From a bacterium (GTDB lineage Bacteria > Bacteroidota > Bacteroidia > Flavobacteriales_D > Crocinitomicaceae): a stretch of DNA of 64,000 bases. Below the pieces are notes generated by a model that was given only the letters and a program-made list of their open reading frames with translations, had not been told where the DNA came from and made no database searches. The number at the start of each line of letters is the position of its first letter. The stretch's first letter is position 1. Below are positions 52,028 to 61,345 of the stretch, in pieces. Location of the stretch: the NCBI GenBank assembly GCA_024742305.1, contig JANSYQ010000001.1, forward strand, positions 1 to 64,000, read 5' to 3'. Both the position numbers and the translations under genes were made by a program.

Positions 52028-53424
52028 TATTTGTAATTTTTGAGGAAGTGGTACAATAGCCTCACTCCTGCTCCTGTACCTCCTTTGGTACGATATCCAC
52101 TATCGCTTGTGCGCCACGCTGGCCCGGCGATATCCATGTGAATGTATGGTGCCTCAACAAAATTCTCTAAAAATTTCCCTGCAGTAATCATTCCTGCTGT
52201 TGGGCCCCCTAAATTTTTCAAATCCGCGATAGGCGACTTCATTTCATCACCGTATTCATCCCAAAATGGGAAGCGAACTGTTCGCTCGTAACTAGCTTCT
52301 CCTGCCGCTGCTAATTGATCAAAATACTTCTCATCGGCATTCCCCATAATGCATGAAGCATGCTCTCCTACCGCTCGGAAGGCAGCTCCTGTCAATGTCG
52401 CTGCATCTACCACTAACTCCGGTTGAAACTTATTTGAGTACGCCAATGCATCCGCTAAAATCATGCGCCCTTCGGCATCTGTATTGAGGACTTCTACGGT
52501 TAATCCGTTGAACATTTTGATGACGTCTCCCGGTGCATAGGCATTCAATCCAGGTCGGTTATCCGTAGCGGGCACTACAGCCATAATGTGCAAGGGCAAT
52601 TGCTGTTTCGCCGCGAGGTAAATCGCTCCTGCTACACATGCTGCTCCGCCCATGTCGCTTTTCATGGAGTCCATTGAGTTGGGTGTTGGCTTTAAGCTCA
52701 ATCCACCCGTATCGTAAACCACTCCTTTTCCAACAAGTACAATCGGTTTTTTATTTTTCGCATTCTTAGGCTTGTAGTCTAGAATGGTCAATGTCGGTGG
52801 ATCGATACTTCCTTTGTTTACAGCTAAAATACCGCCCATTTTTAACGACTCCAACTGCGTTTTCTCTAAAACTGTTGCTGTGATATTGGCATCTTCGGCG
52901 ATCTCCTTCATCTCCTCGGCCAATTGTTCTGCCGTAAGAAAAGAAACGGGTTCATTGACCATAGTTCTAGCCCAGCTCACTGCTTGGTAAATATGCTTGA
53001 GTTCCTCACAAGCTGCGTTGGATACTTCTGACGACAACTCCAATGTGTTCAACTTATTTTCTTTTTTCTCGCGGGTTTCTTTCTTGAAGTACTTTAAAAA
53101 TTGATAGTTGGCCAATAGTAGTCCCTCAGAAAGATGAAAACTATCTTCCGCACCACCCGAGATGGCGATGGAAGCAACATCCTTACTCACCGTAGAACGG
53201 ACAGAGGCACCCAGCATGCGCATTTTTTCAGCACTATCTTTACGTTTCACGAGAATTACTTCAGCATCCAAATCGTTTACTGATACAAGATCTTTGTCTT
53301 GTTTTTGAAATCGAGAAATCCAAACTTTCTCATTCTCTGAAAACCCGGAATCATCCATCCCTTCCGAAACGATAATCACTCGGTTTTTTACGTTCTCAAA
53401 ATTCCCTTGATTGTTAATCTTCAT
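52027..53424 (-). CDS. pepA: Leucyl aminopeptidase (M17 family)
   Basis: From ATG 53424 (MKINNQGNFENVKNRVIIV) the protein has 465 residues; a frame extending 21 bases upstream is rejected. The M17 catalytic part shows GKGVVYDTGGLSLKP (metal and Lys), DMGGAACVAGAI and the signature NTDAEGRMILADAL, giving the two-metal active site. It removes N-terminal amino acids from peptides in the cytoplasm. The N-terminal third is the variable macro-like domain of the family. It is translationally coupled to pdxA by a one-base overlap, an association not explained by metabolism. Confidence 0.92.
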   Translation of the reverse strand: MKINNQGNFENVKNRVIIVSEGMDDSGFSENEKVWISRFQKQDKDLVSVNDLDAEVILVKRKDSAEKMRMLGASVRSTVSKDVASIAISGGAEDSFHLSEGLLLANYQFLKYFKKETREKKENKLNTLELSSEVSNAACEELKHIYQAVSWARTMVNEPVSFLTAEQLAEEMKEIAEDANITATVLEKTQLESLKMGGILAVNKGSIDPPTLTILDYKPKNAKNKKPIVLVGKGVVYDTGGLSLKPTPNSMDSMKSDMGGAACVAGAIYLAAKQQLPLHIMAVVPATDNRPGLNAYAPGDVIKMFNGLTVEVLNTDAEGRMILADALAYSNKFQPELVVDAATLTGAAFRAVGEHASCIMGNADEKYFDQLAAAGEASYERTVRFPFWDEYGDEMKSPIADLKNLGGPTAGMITAGKFLENFVEAPYIHMDIAGPAWRTSDSGYRTKGGTGAGVRLLYHFLKNYK

Positions 53425-53592
53425 GTGCTTCAAATAGAGATACAAATTTAAACATTAAACAGCGACAAAAGACTGCTTCGCTAAAAGACCAAAGATGAAA
53501 TACTTATACATCGAATGGCATTCATATTTGACCTTTGATTAGATGTCTTCGACCTTTTTCTTCCAGTGGAAAACTAAGGAATTCGATTTGCC

Positions 53593-54519
53593 CTAATCGA
53601 AATAAACATACTCAAACGTTTCATACTTCCCCTTACGCATTCCTTTGTGCGTTAAACGATTAGGAAGATTGTTCTCGTTGTAGGAGAAGGTACTTACGGT
53701 ACGGTTTAAGTACTCATCAGCACTGAAAGTGGAATCGATAAAGCCCGTACACGTTCCGTTTTTAGCAACAGTTACGTAAGTTTTGTTTGAAAAGGGATAA
53801 TTCTCCGATTTTCGGTATTGCAACTCCTGAGATTCCTTGAAGTATTCATACAACGAAACATTTCTTTCTTCCACCAAGTTCTCAATCTGATAGCGTTTGT
53901 AAGGCTTGTAGGGCATTCCATACTGAATGATATCATCGGGTGTCGGTGCAAACAACGAATCTACCGCTACCGTACCTTGAAATTCCTTCTTCAACAAACA
54001 AAATAGATAGTCGCCCGTGTGATCATTCTCGTATACCACGAAAGCATTCAGATAAGTGTCTTTGGAATAAGTCGTGTATTCAACGACATCCTCTTCATGT
54101 AACGAATCAATCGTCTCCACAGCAGCAAATCCCATATTGTCTGGGGTTTCCTTGTAGTTGAAGGTGATATTTTCCACTTGCATGTTTTCATAGAACCGCT
54201 GCTGTTGCACAGAAAGCAGCTTCCCCGACTCGTCAAATGAATAACGCCGAACTTTGAGTAGATCTCCGGCAGATGTTCCGCCTGATACAGAATACCATTT
54301 GTGCACGACTGTTTTTATTTTTTCCTTGGCGACAATGCTATCATTGAACCACATGGGAAAGGAATAATTCAGCTTATCGCCGGACATAAAATAAGAGGTG
54401 TGGAAAACGAACGATTTTAGTTCAGGATTCTTAGCCTTGGCACGCTTCTTCCTAATCTGCGAGCAAGAGACAACCAAACTCGTCAGTAAAATCAGGAAAA
54501 GAACAGACCTCCATTTCAT
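53593..54519 (-). CDS. Lipoprotein of unknown function
   Basis: The 308-residue protein starts with a lipoprotein signal (MKWRSVLFLILLTSLVVSC, lipobox ending at Cys19) followed by a basic stretch (IRKKRAK) and a beta-rich body. No domain is recognised; the middle contains YEYFKESQELQYRKSENYPF and similar polar strands. It is likely attached to a membrane facing the periplasm. It stands alone, 144 bases from the divergent YgiQ gene. Confidence 0.6.
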   Translation of the reverse strand: MKWRSVLFLILLTSLVVSCSQIRKKRAKAKNPELKSFVFHTSYFMSGDKLNYSFPMWFNDSIVAKEKIKTVVHKWYSVSGGTSAGDLLKVRRYSFDESGKLLSVQQQRFYENMQVENITFNYKETPDNMGFAAVETIDSLHEEDVVEYTTYSKDTYLNAFVVYENDHTGDYLFCLLKKEFQGTVAVDSLFAPTPDDIIQYGMPYKPYKRYQIENLVEERNVSLYEYFKESQELQYRKSENYPFSNKTYVTVAKNGTCTGFIDSTFSADEYLNRTVSTFSYNENNLPNRLTHKGMRKGKYETFEYVYFD

Positions 54520-54663
54520 GCATCAAAAGTACGAAAAAGCAGCAGTTTCCGAGGTTGAAAAATAGAGGAACTTGTATCACTTGTAGCAGCAGAAGTAAAT
54601 CAAAAAGAGCGGATTGTGAAAGAATAACTCTAGGTTCCCCTTATTTTCCCTTAATTTTGCTTT

Positions 54664-56604
54664 ATGCAGGAACAACGACCTATAACAGATTGGCTTCCCT
54701 TAACGAAAAAGGAACTTACAAAACGCGGTATCGACCAAGTGGATGTTGTGTTGGTTTCCGGGGATGCCTACGTGGATCATCCTGCTTTCGGAACGGCAGT
54801 TATCGGGAGGATTATTGAGGATGAAGGATTCACGGTTGCCATCATTGCGCAACCCAACTGGCAAGATGATTTGCGCGATTTCAAAAAATTTGGAACGCCC
54901 CGCTATTTCTTTGGTGTAACGGCAGGTTGTATGGACTCGATGGTCAATCACTATACTGCCAACAAACGGCTGCGATCAACAGATGCATACACGCCGGGCG
55001 GTGTTTCCGGTTTTCGACCCGATTACGCAACTACCGTGTATACCAAAATTTTGAAGGAGTTATATCCAGAAGTTCCGGTAATGATTGGTGGAATTGAAGC
55101 GTCACTGCGACGCGTTACCCATTACGATTATTGGTCAGACAAACTAATGCCGTCCATTTTGGTGGATTCCGGTGCCGACTTACTCGTTTATGGAATGGGC
55201 GACCAACCTTTGCGAGAGATGCTTCGCTTGCTTAAAAAAGGCGTTCCGTTTGAGAATTTACATACCATCAAACAAGTAGCCTTTCTTCAGGATAAAGAAA
55301 CACCTCTACCCAAAAACAAGCAGTGGGAAACCGTCTCATTGTCCAGTCATGAAGAATGTTTGGAGGATAAAATCAAGTACGCTGCGAACTTCAAAGTTGT
55401 TGAGGTTGAATCGAATAAGTGGAAAGCAAACCGGATAACGCAAGACGTGGGCGATCATCGATTGGTCATCAATCCGCCATACAAAACGATGGACGAAAAA
55501 GAGATTGACGCCTCCTTCGATTTGCCTTACACGCGCGAGCCACACCCGAAATACAAAAAGCGTGGAGCTATTCCAGCTTACGACATGATCAAGTTCTCGG
55601 TCAACATGCACCGAGGCTGTTTTGGAGGGTGTAGTTTTTGCACCATATCTGCGCATCAAGGGAAGTTTATTGCATCTCGCAGCGAGAAGTCGATACTATC
55701 CGAGGTGGATGAAATTACCAAGCATCCTGAGTTCAAAGGGTATATTTCAGATTTGGGCGGTCCTTCGGCCAACATGTATAAAATGAAGGGAAAGGACGAA
55801 GCAATTTGTGAACGTTGTACCAGTCCGAGTTGTATTCACCCGGTAATCTGTAGCAATCTCGATACTTCGCACAAACCGATGACAGAACTGTACCGTAAGG
55901 TAGATGCTCTACCGGAAGTAAAAAAGGCATTTGTTGGTTCGGGAATTCGCTATGATTTGTTGGTGGATGACTTCAACAAAAACAACGATGACGGAAATCA
56001 CGACGAATACATTGAACAGGTAGTAACGCGCCATGTCAGCGGACGGTTAAAGGTTGCACCGGAACATACATCTGATGCCACGCTCAAGGTGATGCGTAAG
56101 CCTTCTTTCAAATATTTCCACAAGTTCAAGGAAAAGTACGATGAAATATCGGCGAAACACGGATTGAGCCAACAGCTTATTCCATATTTCATTTCTTCGC
56201 ATCCTGGATGTGAGAACGAGGACATGGCAAATCTTGCTGTGGAAACGAAAGATATGGGGTTCCAACTAGAGCAAGTGCAAGACTTTACGCCTACTCCAAT
56301 GACGGTTGCCACGGTGATTTACTATGCCGGTGTGCATCCGTATACACTCAAGCCTTATAACACGGTAAAGGATAAGGAGTCTAAATTGAATCAACGTCGA
56401 TTTTTCTTTTGGTACAAAAAAGAGAACCATTCCTTCATCCGAAACACCTTGAAAAAGGCGAATCGTAACGACCTTGCAGAAAAGCTACTCGGTGAAAACA
56501 AAGGCTCGGATCGAGCACAGTCGAAATCACATCGGAGTAATAATCAGCGCAAAGAAATGCCTAAGTGGTTGGCTGAAAAACGAAAGAAAGGGCGTCGTAA
56601 TTAA
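54664..56604 (+). CDS. YgiQ family radical SAM protein
   Basis: The 646-residue protein has an N-terminal domain (SGDAYVDHPAFGTAVIGRII near 40), the radical SAM Fe-S site CFGGCSFC (C319, C323, C326; CxxxCxxC) and the YgiQ-specific SDLGGPSANMYKMKG and RKPSFKYFHKFKEKYDE segments. YgiQ proteins are widespread but their reaction is not known. The final 30 residues are basic. The stop codon is directly followed by the stop of the convergent TPR gene, with no bases between. Confidence 0.9.
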   Translation: MQEQRPITDWLPLTKKELTKRGIDQVDVVLVSGDAYVDHPAFGTAVIGRIIEDEGFTVAIIAQPNWQDDLRDFKKFGTPRYFFGVTAGCMDSMVNHYTANKRLRSTDAYTPGGVSGFRPDYATTVYTKILKELYPEVPVMIGGIEASLRRVTHYDYWSDKLMPSILVDSGADLLVYGMGDQPLREMLRLLKKGVPFENLHTIKQVAFLQDKETPLPKNKQWETVSLSSHEECLEDKIKYAANFKVVEVESNKWKANRITQDVGDHRLVINPPYKTMDEKEIDASFDLPYTREPHPKYKKRGAIPAYDMIKFSVNMHRGCFGGCSFCTISAHQGKFIASRSEKSILSEVDEITKHPEFKGYISDLGGPSANMYKMKGKDEAICERCTSPSCIHPVICSNLDTSHKPMTELYRKVDALPEVKKAFVGSGIRYDLLVDDFNKNNDDGNHDEYIEQVVTRHVSGRLKVAPEHTSDATLKVMRKPSFKYFHKFKEKYDEISAKHGLSQQLIPYFISSHPGCENEDMANLAVETKDMGFQLEQVQDFTPTPMTVATVIYYAGVHPYTLKPYNTVKDKESKLNQRRFFFWYKKENHSFIRNTLKKANRNDLAEKLLGENKGSDRAQSKSHRSNNQRKEMPKWLAEKRKKGRRN

Positions 56605-57624
56605 TTACTCAATCGGCTGGGACTGGAACCATTCATCGAGGGCTTTTTCCGCCTCGACATTTTCTTTCAACCATTGTCCAGCTTCCTCATCGTTTGACTG
56701 ACGAATAACATTGCAGTAGGCTTCCATGTGCTCGCTTTGGCTGAGCGCATAAAAAGTATCGGTGTACAAATTCCACCAAATTCCTTCGGCACCCTCTTCC
56801 TTTAATTCGCCCATGACACCGAAAAAAGAAGTAAGATTCTCTTGAAAAATCATTTCTTCGGTTTTGTCCTCGTTTTCCTCGGATAGCCGCTGAGCTTCCA
56901 TCATGCTAATCATCAACTCTGCCGCCATGAACTCTGAGTCCGCATCACCCGTTAAGCCAATATTAATGGTGTTGGGTTTGTCCGGGTCTTGCTCCACATT
57001 GGCACCAATTGCCGCCATCAATGTCTCATTCGCCATCTTTGAGCGCTCCGTATCATCCTCTAAATAGAGGAAAAAGCACAGCGCAAGAACGGTTTGAACC
57101 TTATGCCCCATTTCATCATGAATTAGTCCCAGTAAAAGGTGACTAGTATTGTGCGAGGGATTATCATCAATAGCCGCGACCATTTGCTCTTCACACATCT
57201 CTCTCTCCCCGATTTTATAATAGTTCAAGCCGAGATTGTAATGAAGTAAATAGTGTCCGCCTGTTTTCTTTATTGCCTTTTTAAAGGTTTTGATGGATTC
57301 ATCAGTTCTGCCGTCATTATCAAGTGCCGAACCCTTCAAAATATACGCTGGAACCGTATTATCACCATCCGTTTTAATCGCCGCATCCGCATACTTTATG
57401 GCATTGTCGTAATCCGACATGGTAAAGTAAGTCAGCGCCATTTCATAATTCGCTAATTGATTTTTTGAGTCGATTTCTAATGCCTTCTCGTAAGCAGCAA
57501 TCGCATCTTCGTACTTCTGAGCATCATGGTATTCAATACCTGTTTTTATGTATTCGTCTACAGTCTGTGAAAAAGAGGTAAAAGAGATAAATACAAGTAG
57601 CAGTAATAAGTGGTTTCGGTTCAT
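56605..57624 (-). CDS. Secreted tetratricopeptide-repeat protein
   Basis: From ATG 57624 (MNRNHLLLLLVFISFTSFSQ) the protein has 339 residues: a signal peptide then at least four TPR units (EYHDAQKYEDAIAAYEKALE, YFTMSDYDNAIKYADAAIK, then LDNDGRTDESIKTFKKAIKK). The C-terminal third lacks clear repeats. TPR proteins act as scaffolds; partner unknown. The start chosen drops a 96-base upstream frame that lacks a signal. Its stop abuts the YgiQ stop. Confidence 0.8.
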   Translation of the reverse strand: MNRNHLLLLLVFISFTSFSQTVDEYIKTGIEYHDAQKYEDAIAAYEKALEIDSKNQLANYEMALTYFTMSDYDNAIKYADAAIKTDGDNTVPAYILKGSALDNDGRTDESIKTFKKAIKKTGGHYLLHYNLGLNYYKIGEREMCEEQMVAAIDDNPSHNTSHLLLGLIHDEMGHKVQTVLALCFFLYLEDDTERSKMANETLMAAIGANVEQDPDKPNTINIGLTGDADSEFMAAELMISMMEAQRLSEENEDKTEEMIFQENLTSFFGVMGELKEEGAEGIWWNLYTDTFYALSQSEHMEAYCNVIRQSNDEEAGQWLKENVEAEKALDEWFQSQPIE

Positions 57625-57876
57625 AATAACGCATTCGTAGTTTCCAACAATATAAGGAGAATTGATGAATTTGTCTTTTTCCGAACCTCCAACTCCATCT
57701 CCAAACAGATATAGCAGCAATAAAACAAAGGTAGAAGTGTGTGTTATTTTTGGGAAGTTGGCAGATTTCGTGACACTAAGAATTCATTTCACAACATAAA
57801 TGGGAGCCTTCGTTACAAATTTCTGCATCGAGTTTCTTTGGCTGCTAGTTTTGAGAGAAATACTAAATGCATAGAA

Positions 57877-60795
57877 ATGAAAAAACGATTACTAACAATT
57901 GCAGCCCTTGCTTTCGGCTTTAGCAGCTTGGCTCAAATTACTTCGTTTCCTTACACGGAGGATTTTGAATCTGGTCCGGGAGGATGGACACCAACGGGTG
58001 GGATTTGGCAACAAGGAACGCCAACAACCACGAATATGGTGGCTGCCAATGAACAATGTATCAACAATGTGTTTGCGACCAACCTTACCGGAAGTTACAA
58101 CAACAGTGCTCTAGAGATTGTTACCTCTCCAGTTTTTGACTGTAGTAGTATGACATCTGACCCTGTGATCAAGTTTGACATGTTTCGATTGAATGAACAA
58201 TGTTGTGATGAAATTTGGGTTGAGTACAGTTTGGATGGCGGAGCTACATGGCCAAAAGTTACCGCTGGCGTACAGAACTGGTACAATGATTTAGGAAACC
58301 AGTGGTGGGATAACAACACAAACAATGAATATGTGAATTCTGTGGCAACGCTCACAGGTGCTGCAGGCGTTAACGATGTTCGCATTCGTTTTGTATTTAC
58401 TTCTGACGCTTCCGTAACGTATGAAGGGCACGCGTTTGATAACGTAGTGGTAAGTGAGCCAACATTTGCGGATTTGGAAATCGTGGAAATTGTAAGTCCA
58501 ACATCTGGACCGAACTTGTCAAGCTCTGAAACAATCACCGTTGTCGTTCGAAATAACGGACCTGCTACTGTGCCATTCTCAGATTATTCCATCTGTATAA
58601 ACGGAGACGTTCTACCACAATGTAACACAACAATAACCAACATTCCAGGATATGGAACGGAAACATTGACATTGCTTGGTACACTGGATCTTTCCAACCC
58701 TGGTCAACTGTATAATGTCAATTTCTTTATTGGCTCGGCAATTAACGATGTAAACCTATGTAATGATACAATGTCGATGAGCATTAAGCACTACATACCA
58801 ATAAATACTTTCCCGTACACGGAGGACTTTGAAAATGGTAACGGTGATTGGTTCACTCCAAACTCCCTTTGGGAACACGGAATACCAACAACCTCTAGTT
58901 TCACTAGTGCAAACTCCAATTGCGTCAACAATGTTATCGCTACTGACCTTGATGCGAACTACTCAAACAATGCGTTTGAAGTAATTGAATCTCCGTACTT
59001 TGATTTCAGTGGCTTATTCTCAGATCCAATTATTAAGTTTGATATGTTCCGACGCATTGAGTCCTGTTGCGACGAAGTGTGGCTGGAATCTTCCATTGAC
59101 GGTGGAGCAACGTGGCAAAAAGTACTTGGACCAGGAGTTAACTGGTACAACGATACTGGAAATCAGTGGTGGGACAATGATGCAACATGGGTGCCAACTG
59201 AGGCTAATTTGACTGGTCTAGCTGGAGAATCTTCAGTACGCCTTAGATTTGTATTTACATCAGATGGATCCGTAACTCGAGAAGGGATCGGATTTGATAA
59301 CATGTATATTGGTCCTGACTTCTACGTTGACCTTGAGTTGGTTGAGGTTTTATCTCCCGCAGGTGGAAACCTTTGTACATCATTCCCTTACTCGGAATCA
59401 GTACAGCTGGTAGTAACGAATGTTGGAAATAACGAAGCAAACCCAGGAAATACAGGACTTTGCTTTGGGGGAGATGTTGCAACAACATGTCAACAGCTTG
59501 TAGATACAATTCCTGCTGGTGTCACTGATACGATCACACTTACGAATAACCTTCAGTTCCCATCAACGGGATCATTTAATATTGACTTTTACCTCGATCA
59601 CTTTGGTCTTTCTGCGAAAACGTGTGATGATACCCTATCTCTAGCTTATAACGTAGTAGAACTGCCTCAAGCAAACATTTGGGATACCAATACGTGTAAC
59701 CCAACTTTCACCGTTACACTTCCACCAAATCCAAGTCATACTTTTGATTGGTCGAACGGTTCCACAGACTCATTCAGCACTTACAACACAACTGGAACAC
59801 ATTGGGTTGATATTTATGCACCAGGCTGTCCTACTGTGACGGACTCATTTGAGATAATATTCAATCAACCATCTACATTTACTGATGTGCATGTAGCGTG
59901 TGAAACTTTCACTTGGATAGATGGAAATACGTACACATCATCAAACAACACGGCAACATTTAACACGGTGAACTCAGTGGGGTGTGACTCACTCATTACG
60001 CTTGACTTGACAATCACAAACCCAACTACAGCCACAGATGTTCAAACCGCATGCGACTCCCTAGTTTGGATTGATGGAAACACGTACACAACGAGCAACA
60101 ACACAGCAACTTTTGTCTTGACGAACGCTGCTGGATGTGATTCTACTGTAACACTAGATTTGACGATCACTAACTCCAATACAGGAACAGATGTTCAAAC
60201 AGCTTGTGGTCCTTTCACTTGGATAGACGGCAATACGTATACCTCCGATAACAACTCAGCAACCTTTACTTTGCAAAATGCTGCCGGTTGTGACTCCATC
60301 GTTACGTTGGACCTGACCATTAACTCAGTGAATGCGGCGACGACTACCACAGATTTCACCATCTCAGCGGATGCCGCTGGAGCAACCTACCAATGGATTG
60401 ATTGTGATAACAACAATGCTCCAATTAGTGGTGAAACAGGACAGTCCTACACGGCAACCGCAAATGGTAACTATGCAGTTATCGTAACTGAGAACGGATG
60501 TACGGATACGTCTGCGTGTGTTGCGATTACAACTATTGGCATGCCGGAGTTTGGAATGACGCATTTCGCATTGTATCCGAACCCAACTTCGGGCAACTTT
60601 TCCATCGACTTTAGCGATGTTCAGGAAGCAGTATCCATTCGTGTGACAACACTTTCGGGACAAGTAGTTGCAACATCGAGCGCATCCAATACGGATCATG
60701 TAGACATGACCATTGATGCCGCTACGGGTGTCTACTTAGTCGAATTGACCGACCAAAACAATCAGACGGCAATTGTACGCGTAGTTAAGAAATAA
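57877..60795 (+). CDS. Large T9SS protein with two duplicated domains and triple 51-residue repeat
   Basis: From ATG 57877 (MKKRLLTIAALAFGFSSLAQ) the protein has 972 residues. A domain of about 160 residues occurs twice (FPYTEDFESGPGGW near base 57948, FPYTEDFENGNGDW near 58812), each with CCDE and YNDxGNQWWDN, resembling MAM-type adhesion domains. Each is followed by a CARDB-like sandwich. Three exact-length 51-residue repeats (153 bases each, TDV at 59881, 60034, 60187) contain TFTWIDGNTYT and AGCDS. The C terminus is a type A sorting domain with YPNPTSGNFS. It is probably a surface adhesin exported by type IX secretion. Confidence 0.85.
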   Translation: MKKRLLTIAALAFGFSSLAQITSFPYTEDFESGPGGWTPTGGIWQQGTPTTTNMVAANEQCINNVFATNLTGSYNNSALEIVTSPVFDCSSMTSDPVIKFDMFRLNEQCCDEIWVEYSLDGGATWPKVTAGVQNWYNDLGNQWWDNNTNNEYVNSVATLTGAAGVNDVRIRFVFTSDASVTYEGHAFDNVVVSEPTFADLEIVEIVSPTSGPNLSSSETITVVVRNNGPATVPFSDYSICINGDVLPQCNTTITNIPGYGTETLTLLGTLDLSNPGQLYNVNFFIGSAINDVNLCNDTMSMSIKHYIPINTFPYTEDFENGNGDWFTPNSLWEHGIPTTSSFTSANSNCVNNVIATDLDANYSNNAFEVIESPYFDFSGLFSDPIIKFDMFRRIESCCDEVWLESSIDGGATWQKVLGPGVNWYNDTGNQWWDNDATWVPTEANLTGLAGESSVRLRFVFTSDGSVTREGIGFDNMYIGPDFYVDLELVEVLSPAGGNLCTSFPYSESVQLVVTNVGNNEANPGNTGLCFGGDVATTCQQLVDTIPAGVTDTITLTNNLQFPSTGSFNIDFYLDHFGLSAKTCDDTLSLAYNVVELPQANIWDTNTCNPTFTVTLPPNPSHTFDWSNGSTDSFSTYNTTGTHWVDIYAPGCPTVTDSFEIIFNQPSTFTDVHVACETFTWIDGNTYTSSNNTATFNTVNSVGCDSLITLDLTITNPTTATDVQTACDSLVWIDGNTYTTSNNTATFVLTNAAGCDSTVTLDLTITNSNTGTDVQTACGPFTWIDGNTYTSDNNSATFTLQNAAGCDSIVTLDLTINSVNAATTTTDFTISADAAGATYQWIDCDNNNAPISGETGQSYTATANGNYAVIVTENGCTDTSACVAITTIGMPEFGMTHFALYPNPTSGNFSIDFSDVQEAVSIRVTTLSGQVVATSSASNTDHVDMTIDAATGVYLVELTDQNNQTAIVRVVKK

Positions 60796-60819
60796 ACCTA
60801 CACACTCTGAAAATTGAAC

Positions 60820-60856
60820 ACGTCTCGTCTCGATGAAAATTGGGCGGGACGTTTTT
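60820..60856 (+). terminator. Terminator after the large T9SS gene
   Basis: ACGTCTCGTC at 60820-60829 pairs with GGCGGGACGT at 60843-60852 (10 bp with two G-T pairs), directly followed by TTTT. It is a standard intrinsic terminator closing the gene that ends at 60795. Confidence 0.75.
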
Positions 60857-60966
60857 AATTTGGATACTTCACAACATTGGGATATTCAGTACGAGACTAG
60901 CTTAAGACCCTTGAAGTCAAGCCGCACTATTATAGAGTTAGTGTCTTCCTTTCGAAAACGCTGTCA

Positions 60967-61345
60967 ATGTCCAAACTCAGAAGGAAATCATCGGTTTGTT
61001 ACAATTGTGAAACACAACTAGTCAATAGTGAGAATTATTGCCCGAATTGCGGACAAGAAAACCATAGCAAGCAGGCATCCACACGACTGCTTATAAAGGA
61101 CTTTATAGATACGTATTTAAGTTTTGAAAGTAAGTTATTCCACAATGCGTCCTTTACTCTGTCAGCCAGGAAAACTCACAGAGGAGTATTTAGATGGCAG
61201 ACGGGTACGTTTTGTCCCTCCTATTCGACTCTTTATTTTTCTCTCTTTCCTATATTTCGGAGTTTCCTTTTTAATAGGCGGAAGCCAAAATTGTATTAAA
61301 AGAAGGGAAAGTGATTACCCATCAGACCAAATCACTCTACCGTAA
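60967..61345 (+). pseudogene. Frameshifted, truncated DUF3667 remnant
   Basis: The first part (from ATG 60967) has the DUF3667 zinc ribbon: CYNCETQLVNSENYCPNCGQ, then TRLLIKDFIDTYLSFESKLFH. After about base 61146 the family continues only in the +1 frame: MRPLLCQPGKLTEEYLDGRR, then PPIRLFIFLSFLYFGVSF, a membrane segment. So one base was gained (or two lost) near 61145-61150. The second frame stops at 61345, giving about 125 family-like residues where intact members are longer. The end overlaps the neighbouring convergent gene by 14 bases. A sequencing error could explain the frameshift but not the truncation. Confidence 0.75.

Noticed and set aside
57739-57876. 46-residue extension before the signal peptide of the large T9SS protein
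   Set aside because: A signal peptide must be N-terminal; ATG 57877 starts it directly.
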